Part shown: positions 44,191-53,898 of the stretch, piece by piece | Position numbering within the stretch: position 1 is the stretch's first letter | Layout of the letters: every line of letters begins with the position of its first letter | From: Streptomyces lunaelactis | Lineage (GTDB): Bacteria; Actinomycetota; Actinomycetes; Streptomycetales; Streptomycetaceae | Assembly: GCF_003054555.1 (NCBI RefSeq) | Contig: NZ_CP026304.1 | Span: 620,001 to 684,000, forward strand | DNA length: 64,000 nucleotides | Reading direction: 5' to 3' | Translations under genes and position numbers: made by a program | Notes under the pieces: model-generated | Told to the model about the DNA's origin: nothing | Seen by the model: the letters and a program-made list of their open reading frames with translations, nothing else | Database searches by the model: none

Positions 44191-45627
44191 ATGCCGTCCC
44201 ATCTCTTCGCGGACCGTCCCGCCCCGCAGCCGCCCGAGCGCGGCACCGTCGATGCGCTGATCACTCAGACGCGCCGGCTGCGCGGTGGCGTCGACGCCGT
44301 GCGCCGGGACTCGGAAGTGACCGAGGACGATCCGCAGGGCCGGTGGCAGCGGGCCCTGTGCGACCTTGCGGTCCACCATCTGGACGACCTCGGCTCGCAC
44401 CTGGGTCAGCTCAAGGACGGGCTACCGCAAGATGCCGTCGAGGCTTTCGAGGACGATCTCGCCGATTACGAGGCGGACCACGCCCAGCGCTCCGGTTCGC
44501 TCCTCAGCCGGGTCGGCAGCGCGGAGTGGAATCTCCTCACCGACGAGGTGAACTGGTCCGACGAGCTCTATCAGATCCTCGGCCGCCCTCCGCAGAACGG
44601 GCCGATGTCCCTGGACGAACTGCCGTCCATGGTGTTCGCGGAGGACCAGGCACTGCTCACCTCCCTGGTGACGGACTGCCTCGTCGACGGCCGGCCCATC
44701 GACGGCGAATTCCGCATGGTCCGGGCCGACGGCAGGGTCCGTACGGTGCACATGATGGGGGAGCCCGTCCTCGACGCCGACGGATCCACCGCATCCATGT
44801 GGGCGGTGCTCCGGGACGTCAGCGAGCTGCGCCGCAGCCAGCGGGCCGTACGCGAGAGCCGTGACTCGCTGCAGCGCCGGCAGCACTTCGCCCAGACCGA
44901 GCGCAGGCTCGCGGTCGAGCTGCAGGAAGCCGTGCTCCCGCCCTGGCGCGGATCGCTGCAGTTCCCGCTCGAAGGACCCGCGGCCCTGGACGTCTCCGCG
45001 CACTATCTGCCGTCCTCCAACAGCGCACTGATCGGCGGCGACTGGTACGACGCGCTCCAACTGCCGGGCGGTGAGTCGCTGTTGAGCGTCGGAGACCTCA
45101 CCGGGCACGGCGTGACCGCGACCTCGACGATGGCGATGCTGCTGGGCGCCCTGCGCGGTATGGCCGTGGCCGGTATCCGGCCCGGACCGCTGATGACGCA
45201 TCTCAACCACCTGCTGGAAACGTCGGTCCAGCCCGCCCTGGGCAGCGCGGTCTGCTGCCGCTACGACCCTGCCTCCCGGACCCTCTCCTGGGCGCAAGCA
45301 GGACACCCCGCCCCGCTGCTGTTCCGCAACGGGACGGGGCGCGCCCTGACGCCGCCGGACGGGGTGCTCCTCGGAGCGACGTCCGGCGCGGCCTACGAGC
45401 AGGCCGAACTGAAACTCCTCCCCGGCGATCTGCTGGTGCTGCACACCGACGGACTGACGCGCACGAGCGCAGCCGAGGAGTGCGACACGGACCGGCTGCT
45501 CGCGCTGGCACCGAGGTTCGCAGAAGCCCGCGACGCGCACGAGTGCGTGCGTATGGTCGTCGAGGAATTCGGTGAGGACAACCGCGAGGACGACGGCTGT
45601 GTGATGGTCGCGAGGATCGGCGCGTAG
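44191..45627 (+). CDS. PAS-domain SpoIIE/PP2C-type protein phosphatase
   Basis: 478 aa from ATG 44191, six bases after GGAG. The N-terminal ~100 residues are an acidic helical domain (VHHLDDLGSHLGQLKDGLP), followed by a PAS domain (~105-215, GSAEWNLLTDEVNWSDELYQILG, then MGEPVLDADGSTASMWAVLRDVSELRRSQ), a short coiled linker, and the phosphatase (~260-478) with GGDWYDAL, GDLTGHGVTA, GHPAPLLF, VLHTDGLTRT and a final DDGCVMVARI. All metal-coordinating aspartates are present. It lacks a kinase domain, unlike the protein at 11051-13456. It probably dephosphorylates an anti-anti-sigma factor in a stress or developmental partner switch. Confidence 0.9.
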   Translation: MPSHLFADRPAPQPPERGTVDALITQTRRLRGGVDAVRRDSEVTEDDPQGRWQRALCDLAVHHLDDLGSHLGQLKDGLPQDAVEAFEDDLADYEADHAQRSGSLLSRVGSAEWNLLTDEVNWSDELYQILGRPPQNGPMSLDELPSMVFAEDQALLTSLVTDCLVDGRPIDGEFRMVRADGRVRTVHMMGEPVLDADGSTASMWAVLRDVSELRRSQRAVRESRDSLQRRQHFAQTERRLAVELQEAVLPPWRGSLQFPLEGPAALDVSAHYLPSSNSALIGGDWYDALQLPGGESLLSVGDLTGHGVTATSTMAMLLGALRGMAVAGIRPGPLMTHLNHLLETSVQPALGSAVCCRYDPASRTLSWAQAGHPAPLLFRNGTGRALTPPDGVLLGATSGAAYEQAELKLLPGDLLVLHTDGLTRTSAAEECDTDRLLALAPRFAEARDAHECVRMVVEEFGEDNREDDGCVMVARIGA

Positions 45628-45734
45628 CACGCCGTCCGCCGCTTGGTGAACTCGTCTTCTGAGGAAAGCCGGTAGAAGAACCCCACTGAGCCAGAAGCCT
45701 CTGAGCAGAACCGGTGGGAACTGTTCGGTGGTTC

Positions 45735-47231
45735 CTAGATCTCGGCGCTCCTCGACGTCTTCGTCGGGCTGCTGGGCAGGGCCAGCTGGATTTCCTCGCG
45801 CAGATCCTGGATCTTCGCGTAGCCCGCATAGTGCCCGGTCAGTCGGTACATCTCCCGCAGCCTGTCCCACGTCCGGTGCGAGGAGGTCTCCCCCATCGAG
45901 ACGAGTGCCAGGCGGGCGTAGCGGTCAGCCTGTTCGGGGTCGTCGGCGATGAAGCATGCCGAGGCCAGTGAGATGTAGTCGAAGATCTTGGAGCGCTGGC
46001 GGCCGCCCTCCCGCAGGTCCAGCGCCTGTTTGGCGTGACCCTGCGCGGTGTTCGCCGCTGTCGCGTCGTGTTCGGCGAGGGTGCGGTAGGCCAGGGCTTC
46101 CATGCCGTGCAGATCCGCCTCGTTGAACATCTGCATCCAACTCGGCGCAGGTACATCGCCCTTGTCGGACACGAACAGGTCCTCGGCCTCGCCGAGGGTG
46201 CGGCGCATGGCCTGGCCGCGTCCCATGGATGCCTGTGCCCATGCTTCGATGGTGTGCAGCATCGCCCGGGTGCGCGGCAGGGTCTGTTCACCCGAGCCGG
46301 ACTTGGCCAGCTTCATCAGGTCAAGGGCGTCGTCGGGACGGCCCAGGTGGACCATCTGGCGGGCAGCCCTGGAGAGCGCTTCACCGGCGCGCGGGCGGTC
46401 GCCGCCCTCGCGTGCCGCGTGAGCGGCGATGACGAAGTACTTCTGGGCGGTGGGTTCGAGGCCGACGTCGTGTGACATCCAGCCGGCGAGCACGGCGAGG
46501 TTGGCGGCGACGCCCCACAGGCGACGCTGGAGATGGTCGGGGTGCCGGTAGGCGAGCATGCCGCCCACTTCGTTGAGCTGCCCCACAACTGCCTTGCGCT
46601 GGAGGCCGCCGCCGCGGGCGGCGTCCCAGGCGCGGAACACTTCGACGGAACGCTCGAGTGCCTCGATCTCCTGCGACCCGATGGGGGCGGCCTCATAGCG
46701 GTCGAACCCAGCGGGGTCGGCGTGCAGGGGACTGTCGATACGTGGGGCGTCCTGGACGAGTGCGGGGTCGGTGTGCAGCCAGTCGTGCATGGCGCTGCTG
46801 AGTGCGGAGCCTGCGGCGAGCGCGGCGCCCGCGCCCACCAGGCCGCGTCGGTTGAGCATGAGGTCCATTCCCGTGAATTCGGTGAGGACCGCTGCCGTCC
46901 GTTCGGGCGCCCACGGAAGGCCGTCAGGGTTGTTGTCACTTCCCTGGACGTCCCGCCGCCTACCCGCTCGCCCGATACGTACGAACCCGAGGTCCTCGAT
47001 GGTCACGACACGACCGAGTCGCTCGGTGAACAGAGCTGCCAGCACGCGGGGCACCGGATCGCGGGGGGACTCCCCCATGTCGATCCACCGCCGTACCCGC
47101 GAGGTGTCGGTCGCCAGCTGGGGGTGGCCCATGGCCGCCGCCTGCCGGTTCACGAGTCTTGCGAGTTCCCCCTTGGACCAGCCGGCCAGGCCGAACAGGT
47201 CGCAGAGGCGGGTGTTGGGTTCTCCGGTCAC
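45735..47231 (-). CDS. NsdA-family regulator with N-terminal HTH and TPR-like repeats
   Basis: 498 aa, the size of NsdA proteins, from GTG 47231. The N-terminal ~75 residues are an XRE-like DNA-binding region (LFGLAGWSKGELARLVNRQ, TDTSRVRRWIDMGESPRDPV). A conserved link follows (LTEFTGMDLMLNRRGLVGAG), then ~330 residues of TPR-like helices (GEALSRAARQMVHLGRPDDAL, GMEALAYRTLAEHD). NsdA and NsdB of S. coelicolor repress antibiotic production and sporulation, and this is a family member whose exact orthology needs a tree. It is divergent from a kinase-fold gene, with a shared 233-bp promoter region. Confidence 0.82.
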   Translation of the reverse strand: MTGEPNTRLCDLFGLAGWSKGELARLVNRQAAAMGHPQLATDTSRVRRWIDMGESPRDPVPRVLAALFTERLGRVVTIEDLGFVRIGRAGRRRDVQGSDNNPDGLPWAPERTAAVLTEFTGMDLMLNRRGLVGAGAALAAGSALSSAMHDWLHTDPALVQDAPRIDSPLHADPAGFDRYEAAPIGSQEIEALERSVEVFRAWDAARGGGLQRKAVVGQLNEVGGMLAYRHPDHLQRRLWGVAANLAVLAGWMSHDVGLEPTAQKYFVIAAHAAREGGDRPRAGEALSRAARQMVHLGRPDDALDLMKLAKSGSGEQTLPRTRAMLHTIEAWAQASMGRGQAMRRTLGEAEDLFVSDKGDVPAPSWMQMFNEADLHGMEALAYRTLAEHDATAANTAQGHAKQALDLREGGRQRSKIFDYISLASACFIADDPEQADRYARLALVSMGETSSHRTWDRLREMYRLTGHYAGYAKIQDLREEIQLALPSSPTKTSRSAEI

Positions 47232-47464
47232 TTCAAGCCCCCAGGTTCTCGGCTGAGTTGACAGTAACCCCCTGTCAGATGGGTGGCGACTATTCGCCAG
47301 GCTTCGCCAGGGTGCGCCAGATGGTCTGCCACCCGCGGCGGGGTGTGACGTAGGAACGCGCCACCTCGGCCCGGCAGCCGGAGGCATTCCCCAGGGTGCC
47401 GATCGGCTGCCGGGGCGGGGCCGCGTACGTAACTTGTCGGCACACGAAGGGATCTGTATCTCCC

Positions 47465-48589
47465 ATGTACACAGCATCGTCCTCCGTGTCCGCTCCGCAC
47501 CGGCCGCAGCGCTCCCCCGTTGTGCCGGCCGGCACAGGACCGTATCTCGACCCCACCCACGCCGGCCGGGCTCGACGGCCGGCGGGGGCGGTCAGCCAAC
47601 CCCTCAGCGGGAGAATCGACTTGTCCGGCCCTCAGGGCGCGCAGCTGCGAATGGCTATCGCGTCGGTGCACCGGATCTGTCCGGAGTTCAATCCGGTTCA
47701 GGTACTGCGCCGCAGCGGACGTTCCGTACTGCTCGTCGGCACCACAGGGCGTACCACGGCGGTCGCCAAGTGCTTACTGGACCACTCGCCCGCGTGGACC
47801 GAGCGGTTCCGTCATGAAATAGCTGCCTATCGCGCCTTCGTCCGGCACCGCCCACCAGTGCGGGTCCCGCGGCTGGTCGCCGCGGATCCCGACAACTGCA
47901 CACTGGTGATCGAGCGGATGCCGGGCCGGGCGGCGGCCCTTGCACGGCACCCGGCCGAGGCTCCGCCCCGTGCCGATGTACGGGCCGCCCTCGGCGCGAT
48001 CGCGCGACTCAATTCCTGGCGGCCGCCGGCCGGGATGTTCGACGCCCCCCTCGACTACGCCTCCCGCATCTCGCGTTATCACGAGCTGGGCCTCTTCACC
48101 GACCGTGACCTCGGCGACCTGCAGAAGCTGCTGCACGGGCTGGCGTATGCGGGAGGCAGGCAGGGCATGGGCCAGTTCTGTCACGGCGACGCGCTGCTCT
48201 CCAACATCCTGCTGTCGCCGACGGGGCCTGTGCTGGTCGACTGGGAGCACGCGGGCTGGTATCTGCCCGGGTACGACCTGGCGACACTGTGGGCGGTGCT
48301 GGGGGACGCGCCGGTGGCGCGCCGTCAGATCAGCCAGCTGGCGCAGCAGACGGGACCGGCGGCGCGGGACGCGTTCCTGGTGAATCTGATGCTGGTGCTG
48401 ACCCGGGAGATCCGTACGTACGAGACGGCTGTGCAGCGGACGATGCGAGAGGCGGCACCCGCGGGCGCCGGCCAGGCGCAGTCCGGTGGACTGTCGGCCG
48501 GCGAGGAACAGCGGCTGCTGCTGCGGCGGCTGCACGATGACTGCGCGCTGGCACGGCGGGCCGTGCGCGCCGCGGTCGGCACTCGCTGA
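47465..48589 (+). CDS. Aminoglycoside-phosphotransferase-fold (kinase-like) protein
   Basis: 374 aa from ATG 47465; GAAGGGA lies about 12 bases upstream, a long spacing. The APH/ChoK fold is seen from residue ~70: [19 protein letters not shown] (nucleotide-binding strand and lysine), [22 protein letters not shown], the Brenner catalytic loop [13 protein letters not shown] (HGDxxxxN) and [17 protein letters not shown] supplying the metal-binding Asp. The target is unknown; relatives phosphorylate antibiotics, sugars or choline. Its head-to-head position with the NsdA-like regulator suggests a developmental or secondary-metabolism context. A strong hairpin follows. Confidence 0.83.
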   Translation: MYTASSSVSAPHRPQRSPVVPAGTGPYLDPTHAGRARRPAGAVSQPLSGRIDLSGPQGAQLRMAIASVHRICPEFNPVQVLRRSGRSVLLVGTTGRTTAVAKCLLDHSPAWTERFRHEIAAYRAFVRHRPPVRVPRLVAADPDNCTLVIERMPGRAAALARHPAEAPPRADVRAALGAIARLNSWRPPAGMFDAPLDYASRISRYHELGLFTDRDLGDLQKLLHGLAYAGGRQGMGQFCHGDALLSNILLSPTGPVLVDWEHAGWYLPGYDLATLWAVLGDAPVARRQISQLAQQTGPAARDAFLVNLMLVLTREIRTYETAVQRTMREAAPAGAGQAQSGGLSAGEEQRLLLRRLHDDCALARRAVRAAVGTR

Positions 48590-48920
48590 CCGACCACACA
48601 GAGGGGGAAGCGCGCTGCGCGCCCAGTGCCGACACACTGGGCGCGCAGCGCGCTGTTGTGCCCCGGTGGCGCGGTCTCCTGAGCGATTCCTGACCGAATA
48701 CCGGGACGGCCGAACTCGCCTTCCCTATAAGGACATTGGTCCATGCCACTGACGCGCCGCAGGCCCCGCGCCCGCCGCCGCGAAAGACCGCGACACCCGC
48801 GCTGACGTGCGAAATCCTTGTGGCTGAGCATGATTGACGGATCGTCCGGGAGCCGATACCCCTGTACTCGTGTCCGACCCCGCAGGCACCGTCGCGCACC
48901 ACCCGTCCCTGGAGGCTGCC
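48590..48920. other. 331-bp intergenic region upstream of the secreted amidase gene
   Basis: Holds the strong terminator at 48609-48654 and then the amidase leader. The segment around 48721-48745 (TATAAGGACATTGG) is locally AT-rich for this genome and could contain a promoter. I looked for a ydaO-type riboswitch, sometimes found before Streptomyces cell-wall hydrolases, and did not find a convincing one. No gene is supported. Confidence 0.4.
48609..48654 (+). terminator. Very strong terminator after the kinase-fold gene
   Basis: A perfect 20-bp stem, arms AGCGCGCTGCGCGCCCAGTG (48609-48628) and its complement (48635-48654), with a 6-nt loop, beginning 20 bases after the stop codon. It has the longest perfect stem that I found in the window. 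Confidence 0.88.
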
Positions 48921-50891
48921 GTGCAAGCATCCGCCCCCGCACGACCGAGAAGCGCCCGCGGGCGCCTGCTGCGGGCAGGGGGCGCGGTGGCGGCCGCCGC
49001 CCTGCTGCTGCCACTCGTCTCGGCCGGCCCGTCCGCAACCGCGGAGCAACCCACGTCCGGCGCGCTGCAGCACGGCTTCGCCGCGGCGGCCGCCCAGTAC
49101 GGCGTGCCGCAGAGTGTGCTGCTCGGCGTCTCCTATCTGCAGTCCCGCTGGGACGCACACGGCGGCGCGGCGAGCGTCACCGGCGGCTACGGACCCATGC
49201 ATCTGACCGACGCCAGGTCCGCGCTCGCCGAGGCACCGCACCATTCGCACGGCACGGAGGACCCTCGCGGCGACGACGCGCGTGCGGCGCTGGAGATCAC
49301 CGAGGCTGCGCTGCCCAAGGCATCCGAACTCCCGGCCCGGCTGAGGACGTTGGACCGCGCGGCCGCCCTGTCCGGCATTTCCGCCGAGCAGCTGCGCGAC
49401 AATGCGGCCGCCAACGTTCGCGGCGGTGCGGCTCTCCTCGCCGACGCGCAGAAGAAGCTCGGCCGGCCGCTGAGCCGGAACGCGGCCGACTGGTACGGCG
49501 CGGTGGCGCACTTCTCCGGCGCGGACGACACGGCGACCGCGACGACGTACGCCAACGATGTCTTCGACGTGATCCGCTCGGGCGAGAGCCGCACCACGGA
49601 CAGCGGGCAGCGCGTCGCACTCGCGGCGGACCCGGGGGCGTCGCCCGACCCGGCGCAGGTGGCCCGGCTCGGTCTGCGTACGGCGGACGCGAAGAAGACC
49701 GAGTGCCCTCGGACGGTGGCCTGCGAGTGGATCCCGGCGCCGTACGAGGAGTTCGGCGAGGGCGACTACGGCAATCACGACCTGGCGGACCGGCCCGTCT
49801 CCCAGACAGTGAAGTTCATCGTCATCCATGACACCGAGGGCTCCTGGGACACCACCCTCAAGCTGGTGCAGGACCCGGCGTACGTCTCCTGGCAGTACAC
49901 CCTGCGCTCCTCCGACGGGCACATCGCGCAGCACGTCCCGCTCAAGGACGTCGCCTGGCACGCCGGGAACTGGTACGTGAACGCCAAGTCGGTGGGCCTG
50001 GAGCACGAGGGATTCCTGGTCTCGCCGGACGCCTGGTACACGGAGGCGATGTACCGCACGTCCGCCCGGCTGGTGAGGTACCTGTCGCAGCGGTACGACG
50101 TTCCGCTGGACCGACAGCACATCCTCGGCCATGACAATGTGCCGGGCACGACCAAGGCGACGATCGCCGGGATGCACACCGACCCGGGCCCGTACTGGGA
50201 CTGGGCGCACTACTTCCAGCTGCTCGGCCGCCCGTTCACGCCGACCGCGGGACCGCGCAGCGATGTGGTGACGATCCGTCCGGACTACGTGAGGAACCAG
50301 CCGGTGTACACGGGCTGCGCGAAGGCGGGTGAAGCGTGTGCGCCGCACGGCTCGGGCGCGGTCCGGCTGCACACCGCGCCCGCCGAGGATGCCCCGCTGG
50401 TCAAGGACATCGGTCTGCGCCCCGGCGGCCAGGACTCCACCACCGGCGTCAACGACACGGGTGCGCGGGCCTCGACGGGCCAGCAGTACGCGGTCGCCGA
50501 CCGTCAGGGCGACTGGACGGCCATCTGGTACCTGGGTCAGCAGGCCTGGTTCCTCAACCCGCGCAAGCAGCCGACGGCGGTGCCCGCCAGGGGCCGGGTG
50601 CTGACGCCCAAGGCGGGGGCCTCGGAGATTCCGGTGTACGGGCGGGCCTACCCGGAGGCCGCCGCGTACCCCGCGGGCGTCCCGGTACAGGCGATCTCGC
50701 CGCTGCCGTACAAGCTGCTCGCAGGCCAGCGGTATGTGGTGGGCGACCGGGTCCCGGGCGAATACCTGTACGCGACGACGTTCGACACCTCCGGTCACCG
50801 GGTGGTGCGCGGCAACGAGGCGTACTACGAGATCCAGTTCGGGCACCGGGTCGCCTTTGTGAAGGCGTCCGACGTGCGCGTACTGCCGTAG
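48921..50891 (+). CDS. Secreted N-acetylmuramoyl-L-alanine amidase (amidase_2/PGRP type)
   Basis: 656 aa. GTG 48921 is chosen because GGAGG lies 6 bases upstream and the product then starts with a good signal peptide (RLLRAGGAVAAAALLLPLVSA). Residues ~45-215 form a helical lysozyme-like or peptidoglycan-binding region (YGVPQSVLLGVSYLQSRWDAHGG). The amidase domain (~270-430) has the zinc ligands in FIVIHDTEGS and GMHTDPGPYWDW plus VAWHAGNWY, GLEHEGF and LGHDNVPGTTKA. The C-terminal ~200 residues are SH3-like repeats (VRLHTAPAEDAPLVKDIG). It cleaves the amide bond between MurNAc and the stem peptide in the cell wall. It is monocistronic with its own terminator. Confidence 0.92.
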   Translation: MQASAPARPRSARGRLLRAGGAVAAAALLLPLVSAGPSATAEQPTSGALQHGFAAAAAQYGVPQSVLLGVSYLQSRWDAHGGAASVTGGYGPMHLTDARSALAEAPHHSHGTEDPRGDDARAALEITEAALPKASELPARLRTLDRAAALSGISAEQLRDNAAANVRGGAALLADAQKKLGRPLSRNAADWYGAVAHFSGADDTATATTYANDVFDVIRSGESRTTDSGQRVALAADPGASPDPAQVARLGLRTADAKKTECPRTVACEWIPAPYEEFGEGDYGNHDLADRPVSQTVKFIVIHDTEGSWDTTLKLVQDPAYVSWQYTLRSSDGHIAQHVPLKDVAWHAGNWYVNAKSVGLEHEGFLVSPDAWYTEAMYRTSARLVRYLSQRYDVPLDRQHILGHDNVPGTTKATIAGMHTDPGPYWDWAHYFQLLGRPFTPTAGPRSDVVTIRPDYVRNQPVYTGCAKAGEACAPHGSGAVRLHTAPAEDAPLVKDIGLRPGGQDSTTGVNDTGARASTGQQYAVADRQGDWTAIWYLGQQAWFLNPRKQPTAVPARGRVLTPKAGASEIPVYGRAYPEAAAYPAGVPVQAISPLPYKLLAGQRYVVGDRVPGEYLYATTFDTSGHRVVRGNEAYYEIQFGHRVAFVKASDVRVLP

Positions 50892-50893
50892 CC

Positions 50894-50932
50894 GCGGTGC
50901 GCCACCGTTCGTGGGGTCCGGTGGCGCACCGC
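50894..50932 (+). terminator. Terminator after the amidase gene
   Basis: Perfect 13-bp stem (50894-50906 and 50920-50932) with a 13-nt loop, directly after the amidase stop codon. Confidence 0.75.
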
Positions 50933-50995
50933 CCATACTTTGTGGGCTTGTGCGACTAATTGCCGTGGAGCGTGAGCCGTACGGGCGACGGGTAG

Positions 50996-53272
<2,277 letters not shown>

Positions 53273-53283
53273 ACTGACCCGTG

Positions 53284-53314
53284 CGGCCCGCCGTGCGCAC
53301 GCCGCAGCGGGCCG
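53284..53314. terminator. Hairpin in the convergent gap after geosmin synthase
   Basis: Arms CGGCCCGC (53284-53291) and GCGGGCCG (53307-53314) with a 15-nt loop in the 58-bp gap between converging genes. Likely bidirectional. Confidence 0.55.
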
Positions 53315-53330
53315 TTACGCCGGGTGGGGC

Positions 53331-53831
53331 TCAGCCCTGCTGGAACAACTCCGCGGGAAGCGGCTTGAGCAGCGCGTACAGATCGTCCGTGATCGGCCGG
53401 TCCCAACTGGCGATGGTGACCAGGACCTTGTCGCTGCGGTCGAACTGGACGCAGGAGATACGGCTTTCGGAGAGCTTGAGACGACGCACGATCAGCAGGT
53501 TGTCGCCCTGCATCACCGGCATGTCCTCGACGTCCACCACGTCGACGGGCTCGTCGTTCTCCAGCGCGAGGAGCAGCTGTGCCACCTCGAAGGGGATCTC
53601 GCCCTCTTCGAGGTCGCGGGCCGGTGAGCCCTCCGGCAGATTGCCGATGATCATCGCGGGGCCGCGGCCGCCGAACAGGTCGTACCGCAGGAAGACGCCC
53701 TGGCAGCTGCCGTCGGGGGCGGGCAGCAGACCGGCACCGAGATTGCCGGGCCAGTCGCCCGGGTCCATGGCCAGGACATCGAAGTCCGGGCCCGCGGGGG
53801 TGGCGGCGCTGCGGCGGCGGAGGAAGGACAT
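53331..53831 (-). CDS. Conserved hypothetical protein
   Basis: 166 aa from ATG 53831. The protein is soluble and mixed alpha/beta: an Arg-rich start (SFLRRRSAATPAG), then FDVLAMDPGDWPGNLGAGLL, GVFLRYDLFGGRGPAMIIGNLP and a C-terminal CVQFDRSDKVLVTIASWDRP with LYALLKPLPAELFQQ. I recognise no domain or catalytic motif. It lies 67 bp downstream of the big LuxR-type regulator's end on the same strand and converges with geosmin synthase. It may be transcribed with the regulator. Confidence 0.75.
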   Translation of the reverse strand: MSFLRRRSAATPAGPDFDVLAMDPGDWPGNLGAGLLPAPDGSCQGVFLRYDLFGGRGPAMIIGNLPEGSPARDLEEGEIPFEVAQLLLALENDEPVDVVDVEDMPVMQGDNLLIVRRLKLSESRISCVQFDRSDKVLVTIASWDRPITDDLYALLKPLPAELFQQG

Positions 53832-53898
53832 ACCGCCATGGTACGTGTCCGGGCGGGCTCGGCCGAGCGGGGGCCCGGACCCTCTTGGCCGCCGTCTG

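Noticed and set aside
48655..48920. Possible ydaO/c-di-AMP riboswitch before the secreted amidase
   Set aside because: Cell-wall hydrolase leaders in Streptomyces often carry one, but I could not match the conserved core or its pairing in this leader.
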